Assembly (NCBI RefSeq): GCF_020099275.1
Contig: NZ_CP083646.1
Location: 2,046,001 to 2,110,000, forward strand
Length of the DNA stretch: 64,000 nt
Direction of reading: 5' to 3'
Source of the DNA: Corynebacterium falsenii
Lineage (GTDB): Bacteria; Actinomycetota; Actinomycetes; Mycobacteriales; Mycobacteriaceae
The notes below the pieces were generated by a model, which was not told the origin of the DNA, made no database searches, and worked only from the letters and a program-made list of their open reading frames with translations. Shown one piece after another: positions 8,984-18,873 of this stretch. Made by a program: the position numbers and the translations under genes. Position 1 is the first letter of the stretch; every line of letters begins with the position of its first letter.

Positions 8984-10501
8984 TTAGCTCAGCTTTTTGG
9001 CGATGAGCTGGTTGACTTGGGCGGGATCGGCCTTGCCCTTGGTGGCCTTCATGACCGCGCCGACGATGGCGCCGGTGACCTTCTTGTTGCCCGCGCGGTA
9101 CTTCTCCACAATGTCGGGGTTGGCGGCGAGGGCATCGTCCACGGCCTTTTCGATGGCGCCGTCATCACGAACGACCTCGAGGCCGCGGTCGGCGACGACC
9201 TTGTCCACATCGCCTTCACCTGCGAGCACACCATCGACGGCCTGGCGGGCCAGCTTGTTGGTGAGCTTGCCCTCGCTGACCAGCTCGGCCACGCGAGCGA
9301 CCTGCTGCGGGGTGATGCTCAGACCCTCGAGGTCCACGCCCTCCTGGTTGGCCTTCTGCGCAAGGTAGGCAACCCACCACGAGCGGGCTTCGGCCGGCGA
9401 GGCGCCGGCCTCGACGGTCTCCACGATGAGGTCGAGCGCGCCAGCGTTGACGAGGTCGCGCATCTCCTCATCCTTGAGGTCCCATTCCTTCTGGATGCGG
9501 GCGCGGCGGATCCACGGCATTTCCGGCAGGGTCGCGCGGATCTCCTCCACCCATTCCTCCGGCGCCAGCACGGCGGGCAGGTCCGGGTCGTTGAAGTAGC
9601 GGTAATCCGCCATGGTCTCCTTGGGACGCCCCTTGGAGGTGGTGCCGTCTGCCTCCTGGTAGTGACGGGTTTCCTGGACGATCTCCACGTCGTTGACGAG
9701 GCAGGCGGCCTGGCGCTGCATCTCGAAACGCACGGCCTGCTCCACGGACTTCAACGAGTTAATGTTCTTCGTCTCGGTGCGGGTGCCGTACTCGGTGGTG
9801 CCCTTGGGCATGAGAGACAGGTTGGAGTCCACGCGCATGGACCCCTGGTCCATGCGGGCATCGGACACGCCTAGGGCCTTGACCAGGTCACGCAGGGCGG
9901 ACACGTAAGCTTTCGCCACCTCCGGTGCACGCTCGCCAGCGCCCTCGATGGGCTTGGTCACGATCTCGATGAGCGGCACACCGGCGCGGTTGCAGTCCAC
10001 CAAGGAGCTGGTGGCGCCGTGGATGCGGCCCGTAGCGCCACCGATGTGGGTGAGCTTGCCCGTGTCCTCCTCCATGTGTGCGCGCTCGATCTCCACGCGC
10101 CACTCGGTGCCGTCCTCAAGGACAACGTCCAGGTAGCCGTCGTACGCAATGGGTTCGTCGTACTGACTGATCTGGTAGTTTTTCGGCTGATCCGGGTAAA
10201 AGTAGTTCTTCCGGGCGAAGCGGGAGAACGGAGCGATCTTGCAGTTCAGCGCCAGTCCGATCTTGATGGCCCACTCCACGCCCTGCTTGTTCACCACGGG
10301 AAGGGCACCGGGCAGCCCCAGGCTGCAGGGATCAACGTGCGAGTTCGGCTCCGCGCCGAAGTGCGCAGAGGACGTGGAGAACATCTTGGTCTTCGTGGCC
10401 AACTCCACGTGGACCTCCATGCCCATGACGGGCTCGAAGCGCTCCAGCACTTCGTCGAAGTCCATTACATCATCCGAGTAGTCATACACTGGGGCAGTCA
10501 T
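8984..10501 (-). CDS. gatB: Aspartyl/glutamyl-tRNA(Asn/Gln) amidotransferase subunit B
   Basis: 505 residues, the normal length for GatB. N-terminal catalytic kinase-like domain with [20 protein letters not shown] and the Zn/transamidation-site region, then helical and YqeY-like tail domain ending [16 protein letters not shown]. With GatA and GatC it converts Glu-tRNA(Gln) (and Asp-tRNA(Asn)) to the amidated form by an ATP-dependent reaction. I took ATG 10499-10501 ([11 protein letters not shown]) and not the earlier in-frame codons at 10510 or 10531, which add a basic peptide without family likeness. gatA and gatC lie about 11 kb further on, also on the minus strand. Confidence 0.95.
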   Translation of the reverse strand: MTAPVYDYSDDVMDFDEVLERFEPVMGMEVHVELATKTKMFSTSSAHFGAEPNSHVDPCSLGLPGALPVVNKQGVEWAIKIGLALNCKIAPFSRFARKNYFYPDQPKNYQISQYDEPIAYDGYLDVVLEDGTEWRVEIERAHMEEDTGKLTHIGGATGRIHGATSSLVDCNRAGVPLIEIVTKPIEGAGERAPEVAKAYVSALRDLVKALGVSDARMDQGSMRVDSNLSLMPKGTTEYGTRTETKNINSLKSVEQAVRFEMQRQAACLVNDVEIVQETRHYQEADGTTSKGRPKETMADYRYFNDPDLPAVLAPEEWVEEIRATLPEMPWIRRARIQKEWDLKDEEMRDLVNAGALDLIVETVEAGASPAEARSWWVAYLAQKANQEGVDLEGLSITPQQVARVAELVSEGKLTNKLARQAVDGVLAGEGDVDKVVADRGLEVVRDDGAIEKAVDDALAANPDIVEKYRAGNKKVTGAIVGAVMKATKGKADPAQVNQLIAKKLS

Positions 10502-10570
10502 GCGCACCATACTAGTACGCCACCGAGACAACGGTGCGTTGCGGGCTTAGTTGCGTCTTTGGTTGCGGGC

Positions 10571-11560
10571 TTACTTCTTTCCCGCCCTCGCGTCCGACAA
10601 CCGGCACGCCGCCGCCAGCATCGCGCCGGAGAGGTTGTGCCACACCGAGAACACAGCGCCCGGCAACGCCGCCAGCGGACTGATGTGCGCCATCGCCAAC
10701 GTGCTGGCCAAACCCGAGTTCTGCATACCGACCTCCACAGCCATCGTGCGCCGGACCGGCACAGGCTGACCGGTCACGCGGCCGGTGAGGTATCCCAGCA
10801 GGTAGCCCAAGGTGTTGTGCAGGATCACCGCCAGCAGCACAATGCCACCGGCCTTGACGATATTGTCACGCGATCCTCCCACGACCACTGCCACGATGGT
10901 CGAGATGGCAATGACGGATATCCAGGGCAGGGCGGGCGTAATGACGTCGACAATAGAGGGCAACAACAGCCGAACCAGGAGGCCGGCGACAACCGGAACG
11001 AGCACCACCTTGACGATGGACAGTGCCATCGCGGACACCGACACCTCCATGAGCTCGCCGGCCAACCACAAGGTCAGCGCCGGGGTGATCAGTGGCGCCA
11101 ACAGGGTGGAGATGGAGGTCATGGTGACGGATAGGGCGACGTCGCCACGCGCCAAATAACTCACGACATTCGATGCGGTACCGCCGGGTGAACAGCCCAC
11201 GAGGATCACACCCACGGCGATCTCGTTGGGCAGGTCGAGCGCGACAACCACAAGGAGCGCGAGCAGGGGCATGATGACGAACTGCGCGACCACGCCGATG
11301 ATCACCGGCAGGGGGCGCTTGGCAACGAGGGCGAAGTCGTGGGGCTTGAGAGTCAGGCCCATGCCGAACATGATCACGCCGAGCAGCGGGGTCACCCACG
11401 ACGAGATCGAGGTGACGGCGGATGGGGCCGCGAAACCGATGAGGCCGCCGAGGAGAACAAGGAGGGGGAAGCCGAGCGAGGCGATGAGGGCCTGCCGGTC
11501 TGTGGTGGAGTCTGGGTTTGGGGTTGGGTCTTCAGTGGGGGTGGAGTCTTGAGCCGTCAT
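10571..11560 (-). CDS. BASS-family (bile acid:sodium symporter-like) transporter
   Basis: 329 residues with nine to ten predicted membrane helices after a polar 25-residue N-terminus. The motif VGCSPGGTASNVVSYLARGD is diagnostic of the bile acid/sodium symporter family, and the later VEVGMQNSGLASTLAMAH matches the second conserved inverted-repeat region. Members take up organic anions with sodium. Substrate is not deducible: in bacteria these range from pantoate and pyruvate-like acids to unknown compounds. It is a single gene, 69 bases from gatB, and the start is ATG 11560. Confidence 0.9.
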   Translation of the reverse strand: MTAQDSTPTEDPTPNPDSTTDRQALIASLGFPLLVLLGGLIGFAAPSAVTSISSWVTPLLGVIMFGMGLTLKPHDFALVAKRPLPVIIGVVAQFVIMPLLALLVVVALDLPNEIAVGVILVGCSPGGTASNVVSYLARGDVALSVTMTSISTLLAPLITPALTLWLAGELMEVSVSAMALSIVKVVLVPVVAGLLVRLLLPSIVDVITPALPWISVIAISTIVAVVVGGSRDNIVKAGGIVLLAVILHNTLGYLLGYLTGRVTGQPVPVRRTMAVEVGMQNSGLASTLAMAHISPLAALPGAVFSVWHNLSGAMLAAACRLSDARAGKK

Positions 11561-11677
11561 GGGGCTATCTTATTGCGACGCCACTACGGGCACCGGGGTG
11601 GCCTGTAGGCTGGCAGGCACACGACGGGCCGTGGAAGACTACTCGGCCGCGATGAGCACCGGGAGGCGCACGAGCGA

Positions 11678-12610
11678 ATGGCTACAGACAACGCCGCAAA
11701 CAACTCCGACGACGCAACCAACCAGCAGGAACAGGGCGGCCAGCAGGAACAGCAGTGGCAGCTCACGCCCAACAGCGTGGACGCGGACCTTGTCAACGGC
11801 CCCTTGCTCAACGTGGTGCTCATGGAGAAACTCCCGCAGAAGGAGCAGATCGCTGAGATCCTGCGCAACTCTTGCGGTCACCGACTCGGCGAGATCCAGG
11901 ATAATCCTTCCGGCGGAGTGACCTGCGAGATCGACGGTAACCACCTCATCAGCATCATGCTGACGGACACTCCCCCACAGGACCCCGAGAACATGTACCG
12001 GCTGCACCCGATTCAAACGGGTGACCGCTCGGTCGTTGACGATGTGCAGGCTCAAATGATGGTGGCCCTGCTGCCCAATGAGGAATGTCTTGAGCTGGAG
12101 AAGAAGTTCCGCCAGCCCCGCATGGCGGCGTGCGTGCTGCACTCTCAGCTCACGGCAGCCCTGGCCACTCTTGAGGGCGCGAAGGCCGTACATTCCACGG
12201 CCACGGATGTGACCTTTGCGGCGCAGTTCTTCCACGAGGCCGTGAGCAACAACGAATACGTGATGTCGCTGTGCTCGGCGTGGGTGATGATCGAGGATTT
12301 TCAGGGCTCTGAGGATACTGGGGACTCCGGGGAGTCTGAAGCCGCAAGCGGCTCTGTGGCCAACGCCTGCACCATGGGCCTGCTGTCACTGGGCCACCCG
12401 GAGATTACCGTGGAAAAATCCACGATGGATCCGACGGAGCTGTACCACCTGGTGCTGAGCGTGGCGAACTACATCATTCACGGGGAAACGATGCAGCCGG
12501 GTGACACCCTCGGTCTCGCGGAGGGTGGTCCCTCCATCTCGATCGTCGAAGGCTCTCACCCGGCTGGGGACGATATCCCGGCACTGCGGCTGGAGATTTC
12601 GGAGAGCTAG
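11678..12610 (+). CDS. DUF4261-like protein of unknown function
   Basis: 310 residues, soluble, no signal peptide. The N-terminal 30 residues are Gln/Asn/Asp-rich and low-complexity. The body carries a block of the kind seen in DUF4261 proteins: ATDVTFAAQFFHEAVSNNEYVMSL, then an acidic insertion (GSEDTGDSGES), then TMGLLSLGHPEITVEKS and LSVANYIIHGETMQPGDTLG. DUF4261 proteins are of unknown role. A GGGAGG lies 11 bases before the ATG. The gene stands alone, divergent from the BASS transporter. Confidence 0.7.
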   Translation: MATDNAANNSDDATNQQEQGGQQEQQWQLTPNSVDADLVNGPLLNVVLMEKLPQKEQIAEILRNSCGHRLGEIQDNPSGGVTCEIDGNHLISIMLTDTPPQDPENMYRLHPIQTGDRSVVDDVQAQMMVALLPNEECLELEKKFRQPRMAACVLHSQLTAALATLEGAKAVHSTATDVTFAAQFFHEAVSNNEYVMSLCSAWVMIEDFQGSEDTGDSGESEAASGSVANACTMGLLSLGHPEITVEKSTMDPTELYHLVLSVANYIIHGETMQPGDTLGLAEGGPSISIVEGSHPAGDDIPALRLEISES

Positions 12611-12625
12611 CCTGCGCACACTGGC

Positions 12626-12698
12626 GCTAGCCAGTGCTAGCCAGTGCTAGCCAGTGCTAGCCAGTGCTAGCCAGCGCGAACTAGTGCGGAGCTAGTTC
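12626..12698. repeat. Decamer tandem repeat and inverted repeat between convergent genes
   Basis: GCTAGCCAGT is repeated head to tail from 12626 to 12675 (four exact copies and a fifth with one change). It is followed by a perfect inverted repeat GAACTAG-TGCGGAG-CTAGTTC (12678-12698), whose right arm contains the stop codon of the fasciclin gene. The hairpin has no T tract, so it may be a bidirectional transcript end or simply repeat debris. Confidence 0.85.
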
Positions 12699-13384
12699 GG
12701 CATCAGCACCGTGTCGATGAGGTACACGGTGGCGTTCTTGGTCTTGATACCACCGCACGCCACCTTGGAATCGTTGACCATGATGTGGCTGCCGGATTCC
12801 TTCACCGTCACGTCCTTGCCGTTAACGGTGGTGTGGGTGCCGATCGCATCAGCCGGGGCAGCCTGCCCCTTAACGACGTGGTAAGTCAGGATGGACTTCA
12901 GCAACTCCGGGTCCTGCTTCAGCTTGTCGACCGTGGCGGCGTCGAGCTTGGAGAAAGCATCGTCGGTGGGCGCGAAGACGGTCCACTCGCCATCCTTGAG
13001 AACGGGCACCAGATCAACCTCGGGGTTGAGCTTGCCGCTGAGGGCCTGCGCGAGGGTAGACAGCTCGGGGACGTTGCCCACGGCCTCCACGATGTTCTGG
13101 TTCTTCAGCTCTGCAACGGATGCGGGGCCGTCCGGGTGGGCGTCGGCGTAGGCGGCGCAACCCGGGCCGACGAGGTCTTCGCCCTTGTCGTTGGACATAG
13201 CGTCGGTGGCTTCGGAGGCACCAGAAGCCGCTGCGGAGGTCGCTTCGGATGCGGCGGAGCCGGCGGCGGATGTGGCGGACGAGACATCCGCGCTGTTGTC
13301 GTCGGAGCATGCGGCCAGCCCCAGGGAGAGGGTGGCGATGCCCGCGAGGGCGGCGGTCTTCAGGGTGATTCCACGGGTGGTCAT
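12692..13384 (-). CDS. Secreted fasciclin-domain lipoprotein (MPT83/MPB70-like)
   Basis: 230 residues. An N-terminal signal ends in the lipobox LGLAAC, so the mature protein is probably lipid-anchored at Cys 26. An Ala/Ser/Glu-rich linker follows, then one FAS1 domain with the expected blocks TVFAPTDDAFSKLD, ILTYHVVKG and VYLIDTVLMP at the very end. In mycobacteria the homologous MPT70/MPT83 antigens are regulon members of SigK; here sigK and rskA begin 286 bases away and are divergent, which supports the same wiring. AAGGAGG lies ten bases before the ATG. Function of the family is adhesion-like and not settled. Confidence 0.9.
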   Translation of the reverse strand: MTTRGITLKTAALAGIATLSLGLAACSDDNSADVSSATSAAGSAASEATSAAASGASEATDAMSNDKGEDLVGPGCAAYADAHPDGPASVAELKNQNIVEAVGNVPELSTLAQALSGKLNPEVDLVPVLKDGEWTVFAPTDDAFSKLDAATVDKLKQDPELLKSILTYHVVKGQAAPADAIGTHTTVNGKDVTVKESGSHIMVNDSKVACGGIKTKNATVYLIDTVLMPN

Positions 13385-13670
13385 GGTGGTGAGGCCTCCT
13401 TGGCATCAATGGTCGGCTGACCGTCTGAATTGTTGTGGTCTGGGGTGTCGTGGGAACCCCTTCATGGCTACATTCGGTGCGGCGGGTTGAGTGGTTGGGT
13501 GGGGTGGCGAAATTTTTTCGCCGTACTCCCCGCTGCACACCCCGCGCCCTACCCCGCAGCGCCATCACCCCCACCCCTCCAGCGCAAAAGTTTCACTGCC
13601 CGTGCACGTTTCTGGTTCAATGGGGTCACGGAGCCCTTCCGCCGCTGTCCCCGATTCCCCAGGAGGTCTG

Positions 13671-14240
13671 GTGCCGTTTATGGACACCGACTCAGTGAGC
13701 TCGGATGCCGACATCCTCTCCCACGTCAGCCGTGGCGACCGTGAGGCCTTTGCCGAGCTCTACGATCGTTTCGGCGATCGGGTGTACGGCGTGTGCCTCA
13801 AGGTTCTCGCCAATCGGGACCTGGCCGCCGATGTTGCCCAAGACGTCTGGCTTCAGATCTGGCACAATTCTTCTCGGTTCGACGCCACACTCGGCACCGC
13901 CTCCGGGTGGGTGCTTCGACAGGCACACTCCAAAGCCGTGGATGCGGTCCGCAGCGCGGAGGCATCGCGCCGGCGGCTCCACGTCGTGGGGCAGCGCGAG
14001 GCTGTGGTGCGCCCGGAGACCCCCGCTGATATTTACGCGGATGCTGAGGAGGCACAGTCGGTCCGCACGTGTCTAGACTCGCTGACGGAGTTGCAACGCC
14101 AGGCGGTCAACCTCGCGTACTACCGAGGAATGACCGGCCGGGAGATTGCGGCGCAGACTGGTTCAGGACTGTCGGCTATCAAGACGCGGATCCGCGACGG
14201 AATGTTGGCTTTGAGGAGGTGTTTGGCGAGCTATGAGTGA
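13671..14240 (+). CDS. sigK: ECF RNA polymerase sigma factor SigK
   Basis: 189 residues with sigma region 2 (DREAFAELYDRFGDRVYGVCLKVL... AADVAQDVWLQIWHNS) and region 4 (LTELQRQAVNLAYYRGMTGREIA, then SAIKTRIRDGMLALR). I chose GTG 13671, which is four bases after a perfect AGGAGG (13661-13666); ATG 13680 is in the same frame and is the alternative. The resulting length equals that of mycobacterial SigK. The identification as SigK rests on the overlapping rskA gene and the neighbouring fasciclin lipoprotein, a linkage known from Mycobacterium. It would direct transcription of the lipoprotein gene and probably of its own operon. Confidence 0.85.
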   Translation: MPFMDTDSVSSDADILSHVSRGDREAFAELYDRFGDRVYGVCLKVLANRDLAADVAQDVWLQIWHNSSRFDATLGTASGWVLRQAHSKAVDAVRSAEASRRRLHVVGQREAVVRPETPADIYADAEEAQSVRTCLDSLTELQRQAVNLAYYRGMTGREIAAQTGSGLSAIKTRIRDGMLALRRCLASYE

Positions 14241-14976
14241 TCGAATGGACTTCACTGACGAGCAGATCTCGAAGGATGATGCCCAGTCGTGGGCGTCTCT
14301 GGTGGCTCTCAATGCCGTGGACGCCGAAGACCAGCCCACCATCGACGCGTGCCGTGCTGCCTACCCCGACTTCGATCGGTGGGTGGCCGAGTTCGCCGAT
14401 GATGCCGCTGACCTTGGTCTTACGGCGCAGGCCCCGGCTCCGCCGGAGCTGCGCTCGGCGGTGTTGAATGCCGTCGCTGGCGATTCCAGAGCCCAGCCCG
14501 CCCAGCCCGCCAAATCCCAACCTTCCGGCACCCAGCCCGGCCCGCCGCGCCGCGGTTTCATCACCTTCTCCGCCGCAGCCGTGGTGATCTTGACCTTGGT
14601 GATCAGCTTCGTTCCCCTGCCATTTGGCAAGGACAACGCCACCGAGCCACCCGTTGCCCAGGCGGTGACGGAGCAGGCAGAAGTCGCCGGTGGCACGGTG
14701 AAGCTCAATTACGTACCGGGCGGCGGAACCGGAACCTTGACGCTCAATTCTGTACCGGCCCCCGCCCCGGGAACGGCCTACCAGATGTGGGTGCGCAAGG
14801 GCGAGGAACCCGCTCAGTCGGTAGGCGTCATGGAAACCGAGGATGTCACCCCAGAGATGCAGGCCGAGGTTCCTGACCTGCGGGGTGCCAAGGAGTTCAT
14901 GATCTCCCTCGAGCCCGCCGGCGGGTCGGAGACTCCCTCCAGCACCACGCTGGTGGACTTCAACTTGGAGGGCTAG
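14233..14976 (+). CDS. rskA: Membrane anti-sigma factor (RskA family)
   Basis: 247 residues. The cytoplasmic N-terminus (about 110 residues) should bind SigK; a single membrane helix follows ([19 protein letters not shown], about residues 113-131), then an extracytoplasmic domain of the RskA C-terminal type ([22 protein letters not shown] ... [17 protein letters not shown]). It lacks the zinc-binding HxxxCxxC motif of ZAS anti-sigma factors. The ATG overlaps the end of sigK by eight bases, so the pair is co-translated. Release of SigK presumably needs regulated proteolysis of this protein. It ends overlapping pfkA by four bases. Confidence 0.88.
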   Translation: MSDRMDFTDEQISKDDAQSWASLVALNAVDAEDQPTIDACRAAYPDFDRWVAEFADDAADLGLTAQAPAPPELRSAVLNAVAGDSRAQPAQPAKSQPSGTQPGPPRRGFITFSAAAVVILTLVISFVPLPFGKDNATEPPVAQAVTEQAEVAGGTVKLNYVPGGGTGTLTLNSVPAPAPGTAYQMWVRKGEEPAQSVGVMETEDVTPEMQAEVPDLRGAKEFMISLEPAGGSETPSSTTLVDFNLEG

Positions 14977-16001
14977 CCGAACAGCGAGGTGGCGGTGTCG
15001 TAGCGGCGCAGCGGCACCTCCTTGAGGGTGCCCACTGCTTCCTCGAAGCCGATCATCTCGATGTGCTGGCCCTTGAGGGCCACCACCTTGCCGAACTCAC
15101 CGCGGATCGCGGCCTTGGCGGCATTCACGCCGAAGCGGGTGGCCAACACGCGGTCGAAGGCGGTCGGCGTACCGCCGCGCTGAATGTGCCCCAGGACCGT
15201 GGAGCGCACATCCGTATCCAGGCGGTTTTCGATCTCGCGGGCGATCAGCCCGCTGATGTTCTGGAATTTCTCATGGCCGAACTGGTCAACCTCACGCTCA
15301 CCGACCTCGAGCGTTCCCTCCTTGGGCAGGGCGCCTTCGGCGACCACGATGATGCCGTACTTCTCGCCGAGCTGGAACCTCCGCGCCATGCGGCGGCACA
15401 CGTCTTCGATGTCGAAGGGGAATTCGGGGATGAGGATTTCGTGCGCGCCACCGGCCATGCCGGCATGCAGCGCGATCCAGCCCACGTGGCGGCCCATGAC
15501 CTCCACGATCATCACGCGGTTGTGGGATTCGGCGGTGGTGTGGAGCCGGTCGATGGCGTCCGTCGCCACGGCCACGGCACTATCGAAACCGAAGGTGTAG
15601 TCGGTGCCGTTGACGTCGTTGTCGATGGTCTTGGGCACGCCGATCACCGGCACGCCGTTGTCGTGCAGGAACCGTGCGCCCTTGAGCGTGCCCTCGCCGC
15701 CGATCGGGATCAGCGCGTCGATGCCCGCATCGGCGAGGTTAGCCTTGACCCGATCGATGCCCGCCTTGAAATCGTCTGGGTGCAGGCGCCCGGTACCCAG
15801 GATGGTGCCGCCCCGGCGCAGGATGCGGTCGATGTGGTCATCGTCGTAGAGCTGCATTCGGCGATCTTCGAGGAGGCCTTCCCAGCCGTCCTCAAATCCC
15901 ACGACGGTGTGCCCCTTGCCTGCCGCTGTTCGCACAATACCTCGGATCACAGCGTTCAATCCGGGGCAATCTCCACCACTGGTCAAGGTCGCAATTCGCA
16001 T
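14973..16001 (-). CDS. pfkA: 6-phosphofructokinase
   Basis: 342 residues. Characteristic blocks are [17 protein letters not shown] at the N-terminus, [32 protein letters not shown] with the catalytic aspartate, and [13 protein letters not shown]. The combination of Gly in GGEGT with Lys in PKTIDND is the actinobacterial pattern; a Gly in the former position favours ATP over pyrophosphate as donor, but this is inference. It catalyses fructose 6-phosphate to fructose 1,6-bisphosphate. I took ATG 15999-16001 ([10 protein letters not shown]); an in-frame ATG three codons earlier is possible. It is convergent with rskA with overlapping stop codons, leaving no room for a terminator. Confidence 0.95.
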   Translation of the reverse strand: MRIATLTSGGDCPGLNAVIRGIVRTAAGKGHTVVGFEDGWEGLLEDRRMQLYDDDHIDRILRRGGTILGTGRLHPDDFKAGIDRVKANLADAGIDALIPIGGEGTLKGARFLHDNGVPVIGVPKTIDNDVNGTDYTFGFDSAVAVATDAIDRLHTTAESHNRVMIVEVMGRHVGWIALHAGMAGGAHEILIPEFPFDIEDVCRRMARRFQLGEKYGIIVVAEGALPKEGTLEVGEREVDQFGHEKFQNISGLIAREIENRLDTDVRSTVLGHIQRGGTPTAFDRVLATRFGVNAAKAAIRGEFGKVVALKGQHIEMIGFEEAVGTLKEVPLRRYDTATSLFG

Positions 16002-16046
16002 GGCTTCCATCCTAACGGTTGTCGAAACATCTCACGCGGTGACGGT

Positions 16047-16340
16047 CTAGGGGTTTCGTCGCGGCGACGCCGTCAGCACCAGCGCCACCGGTCCCCTACT
16101 CGTTGTCCCAGGTCCGCCGCAGCCGGGGGTTCCATCGGATTTGCCCGATGGGCAGCTGGAGCATCCCCCGCCAGCGCAGCTTGACCCCAGGCTTTCTTGC
16201 ACGAGCATTCCCATGCGCTGCAGATGTTCGATGGCGACATCGACCATGCTGGGTTGGAGCCCAGAGAGCTCGCAGATCTCTTTTCGGCTCTTCGCACCGC
16301 TTTCGATTGCTTGGCGCACGCGGGCTAGCGGACCACTCAT
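16047..16340 (-). CDS. FeoC-like winged-helix protein with cysteine cluster
   Basis: 97 residues. The N-terminal 50 residues form a small winged-helix DNA-binding type domain (RKEICELSGLQPSMVDVAIEHLQRMG). A cysteine-rich segment follows (SSCAGGGCSSCPSG), with further Cys and Gly residues, suited to bind an iron-sulfur cluster as in FeoC. Position directly after feoB on the same strand, 90 bases away, supports the role as third component of the ferrous iron uptake operon. It could act as an iron-sensing regulator or as a stabiliser of FeoB. Confidence 0.75.
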   Translation of the reverse strand: MSGPLARVRQAIESGAKSRKEICELSGLQPSMVDVAIEHLQRMGMLVQESLGSSCAGGGCSSCPSGKSDGTPGCGGPGTTSRGPVALVLTASPRRNP

Positions 16341-16365
16341 TGTCTTGTCAGCACTTCCTCTATTT

Positions 16366-16403
16366 TGCCTTCGTGTTTCCCTTGCTTACCTTCGTGTTTC
16401 CTT
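16366..16403. repeat. Direct repeat between feoB and the feoC-like gene
   Basis: The sequence CCTTCGTGTTTCC occurs twice in this short gap with eight bases between the copies. No terminator hairpin is seen, so the two genes may be co-transcribed. Confidence 0.6.
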
Positions 16404-16430
16404 CCGAGCTTCGGGAGTCTTGAGCTCTAA

Positions 16431-18452
16431 CTAGGCCATGATCGCGCTCAGTCCTTGGAACACGGCAACCGCGAGCAGCCACGCGACCGTGAGTTGCATG
16501 ACCAGTCCGAACGCTGTCCACTTCAGCCCAATTTCTCTGCGCTGGGCCGCCAGTGTGGCAACGCAGGGCGTGTAGGCCAGCAGGAACACCATGTATGCCC
16601 ACACGGCAGGGATGGTGCGCCCGTGTGAGGCGGCGTCGAAGTCCTGGCGAACCTTCTCGGAGAGCGTCCCGGCGGCTTGGGCACCGGGACCACCGGCAGC
16701 ACCGTCCGCAGCATCATCCGCAGTGGGATCGGCGACCGAGTAGGTCTGTGCCCATGTGGAGATGACGGCCTCTTTGGCCACAAAGCCCGTGATCAATGGG
16801 CCTGTCAGCGACCATGATCCGAAGCCGGCGGGTTCAAAAACCGGGGCGATGGTCTGGGAGATTGCACCGTAGGCGCTATCGCGTGGCTCTAGATCCGGGT
16901 CCGCGAAACTGTAACCCGATACCACGGGCGCGGACTGCAGAGCCCAGATGATTGCGACAGTCGCGACGATGATGCCACCGGCGGTCTTGAGGAAACCTTT
17001 GAGCCGCATCCACGTCACGGACAGCGCCAGGCGGGGCGTTGGAAGCTGGTAGACGGGAAGGTCCATGACCAACGGTTCGGAACCCATCGTTTTCCACAAA
17101 GTGTTGCGCAGCAGGAGTCCGGCCACGACCACCAGCAGAATCGAGATGACGTACATGGCGAACACCACGGTGCCGCTGTTCGAGGGGAAGAAGATCGTGG
17201 CGATCATCACGTAGACGGTGAGGCGGGCCGAACAGGACGTGAACGGCACGAGCAGGCATGTCATGATGCGATGCTGGGCGTCGGAGAGCACGCGTGTAGC
17301 GGAGATCGCCGGCACGTTGCAGCCGAAGCCCACGATGAGCGGCAGGAACGCCTTGCCTGGAAGGCCGATGGATCGCATGACGCGATCGGCGACCACGGCG
17401 GCGCGTGCCATGTATCCCGAGTCCTCGAGGATCGCCAGGCACAGGAACATGATGGCCATGAGCGGGGCAAACGTGAGCACCATGCCCACGCCACCGATCA
17501 GGCCGTTGATGACGAAACCACGGACGATTCCGTTCGTGATATGTGCGGCGTCGAAGGCGTTTTCTACGAACGTGGCGACGGTGCCGTTGAAGAACGAGTC
17601 GAGCCCATCCTGCAGTGGTGCGGCCACGGTGGTGGTGATCTGAAAGACCAACCACATTGCGGCGAGGAAGACGATTGATCCGGCGAATGGATGCAGCACC
17701 ACCCGGTCGATTGCGTCGCTGAACGATCGGCGCGGGGTGTCCTCGGTGGTGCTGGCTTGCACCATCCGGTCGACCCACTCGAAGCGGGCGTCGGCTGCGA
17801 GGAAGTCGAGGTCATCGCTCGTGGCATCGCCGTCGGTGGTACCGGCGTCTCGCACGGGAACCACGCTCTCCAACGGGCGGTTCAGCTGCTGTTCCACCAC
17901 GTCTTCGATAGCTCCCAATGTTCGACGCCGCGGATCGAGCGCAACGACAGGCAGACCCATCGCGTGCTCGAGGGCCTGAGCATCGACAGTGACGCCGTGG
18001 GATGCCGCAACGTCCACCTTCGTCAGCACCACCACGAGCCGGTAGGGAAGCTCGGCGAGCTGGGCGACCATGTACAGCCCGCGGGCCAGGTTGGAGGCAT
18101 CGACGGCGACGATGACGAGGTCAGGGCGTTCTGACTGCGGCCTATCGACGAGGTGTTCCCGGGTGAATTCCTCATCGGGGCTCTGCGGATCCAGTGAGTA
18201 GGCGCCGGGATAGTCGATGACGTCGTACAGCTGCTCGCTAGTCTTCCAGCGTCCGCGGGAGATCTCGACGGTCGTGCCGGGCCAGTTTCCCATGGTCGCT
18301 TTGGAGCGCGTGAGGGCGTTGAACAGCGTCGACTTGCCCGCATTGGGTGCGCCAACGAGTGCGATGACTGGGGTGCCGGGCGGGCTGGGGGCCAAGGACT
18401 GTGTGGAGTGGCAGGATGGCCCGGCCATCGACATGGATGGTTTCTGCTTCAC
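16431..18452 (-). CDS. feoB: Ferrous iron transport protein B
   Basis: 673 residues. The N-terminal GTPase domain has G1 GAPNAGKSTLFN (about residue 34), G3 DYPGAYSL and G4 TKVDVA; the G2 region reads GNWPGTTVE. The C-terminal membrane domain holds the two Gate regions with conserved cysteines (GFGCNVPAISATRVL and FTSCSARLTVYVM) and about nine helices. It moves Fe(II) across the cytoplasmic membrane. The start is GTG 18450-18452; upstream lies a 15-bp tandem repeat separating it from feoA. The gene order is feoA, feoB, feoC-like on one strand. Confidence 0.95.
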   Translation of the reverse strand: MKQKPSMSMAGPSCHSTQSLAPSPPGTPVIALVGAPNAGKSTLFNALTRSKATMGNWPGTTVEISRGRWKTSEQLYDVIDYPGAYSLDPQSPDEEFTREHLVDRPQSERPDLVIVAVDASNLARGLYMVAQLAELPYRLVVVLTKVDVAASHGVTVDAQALEHAMGLPVVALDPRRRTLGAIEDVVEQQLNRPLESVVPVRDAGTTDGDATSDDLDFLAADARFEWVDRMVQASTTEDTPRRSFSDAIDRVVLHPFAGSIVFLAAMWLVFQITTTVAAPLQDGLDSFFNGTVATFVENAFDAAHITNGIVRGFVINGLIGGVGMVLTFAPLMAIMFLCLAILEDSGYMARAAVVADRVMRSIGLPGKAFLPLIVGFGCNVPAISATRVLSDAQHRIMTCLLVPFTSCSARLTVYVMIATIFFPSNSGTVVFAMYVISILLVVVAGLLLRNTLWKTMGSEPLVMDLPVYQLPTPRLALSVTWMRLKGFLKTAGGIIVATVAIIWALQSAPVVSGYSFADPDLEPRDSAYGAISQTIAPVFEPAGFGSWSLTGPLITGFVAKEAVISTWAQTYSVADPTADDAADGAAGGPGAQAAGTLSEKVRQDFDAASHGRTIPAVWAYMVFLLAYTPCVATLAAQRREIGLKWTAFGLVMQLTVAWLLAVAVFQGLSAIMA

Positions 18453-18466
18453 AGCAAACTCTTTTC

Positions 18467-18526
18467 TCTGTTGCTCAAGCCTCTATTGCTCGAGCCCCTA
18501 TTGCTCAGGCCTCTATTGCTCAACCC
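18467..18526. repeat. 15-bp tandem repeat between feoA and feoB
   Basis: Four head-to-tail copies of about TCTATTGCTCAAGCC with one to three differences each. They fill almost the whole gap between the feoA stop and the feoB start, so copy number would alter the spacing between the two genes. Confidence 0.85.
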
Positions 18527-18528
18527 TT

Positions 18529-18873
18529 CTAGGCCTCGACGGGGAACTTGGCGAGCACGGTGGCATCTAGCGCGTAGCGGGATTGTCCAAGCTTGATGAC
18601 CCGGCCTCCGCCCGAGGTCTTCTGAACGATCGTGACCTCTACCCCGGGACGCAGCCCGAGTTCAGCGAGCCGACGCGCCTGTTGGCGCCGACCCTGCCCG
18701 GCGTCCTGGTAGGACTTGATCACTGCTGCCTGTCCGACGGGAACATCGCGAAGGGTGCGCCGCGTCGGGCATTCGATCGGCGAGCGTTCCGCAGCTGGGC
18801 GCTGCATTGCCGGGCGCTCCATGGTCGCCAGACCAGCAGCGTTCCGATCAGCCTTCATCCGCAACAGATTCAC
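18529..18873 (-). CDS. feoA: Ferrous iron transport protein A
   Basis: 114 residues. The SH3-like FeoA domain occupies the C-terminal 75 residues (TLRDVPVGQAAVIKSY, then ARRLAELGLRPGVEVTIVQ and VIKLGQSRYALDATVLAKF). The 40-residue N-terminal extension is basic and low in similarity. GTG 18873 is used, with AGGAC upstream; an in-frame ATG at 18858 is possible. FeoA is the small cytoplasmic partner that regulates FeoB. It is first gene of the feo operon. Confidence 0.9.
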   Translation of the reverse strand: MNLLRMKADRNAAGLATMERPAMQRPAAERSPIECPTRRTLRDVPVGQAAVIKSYQDAGQGRRQQARRLAELGLRPGVEVTIVQKTSGGGRVIKLGQSRYALDATVLAKFPVEA

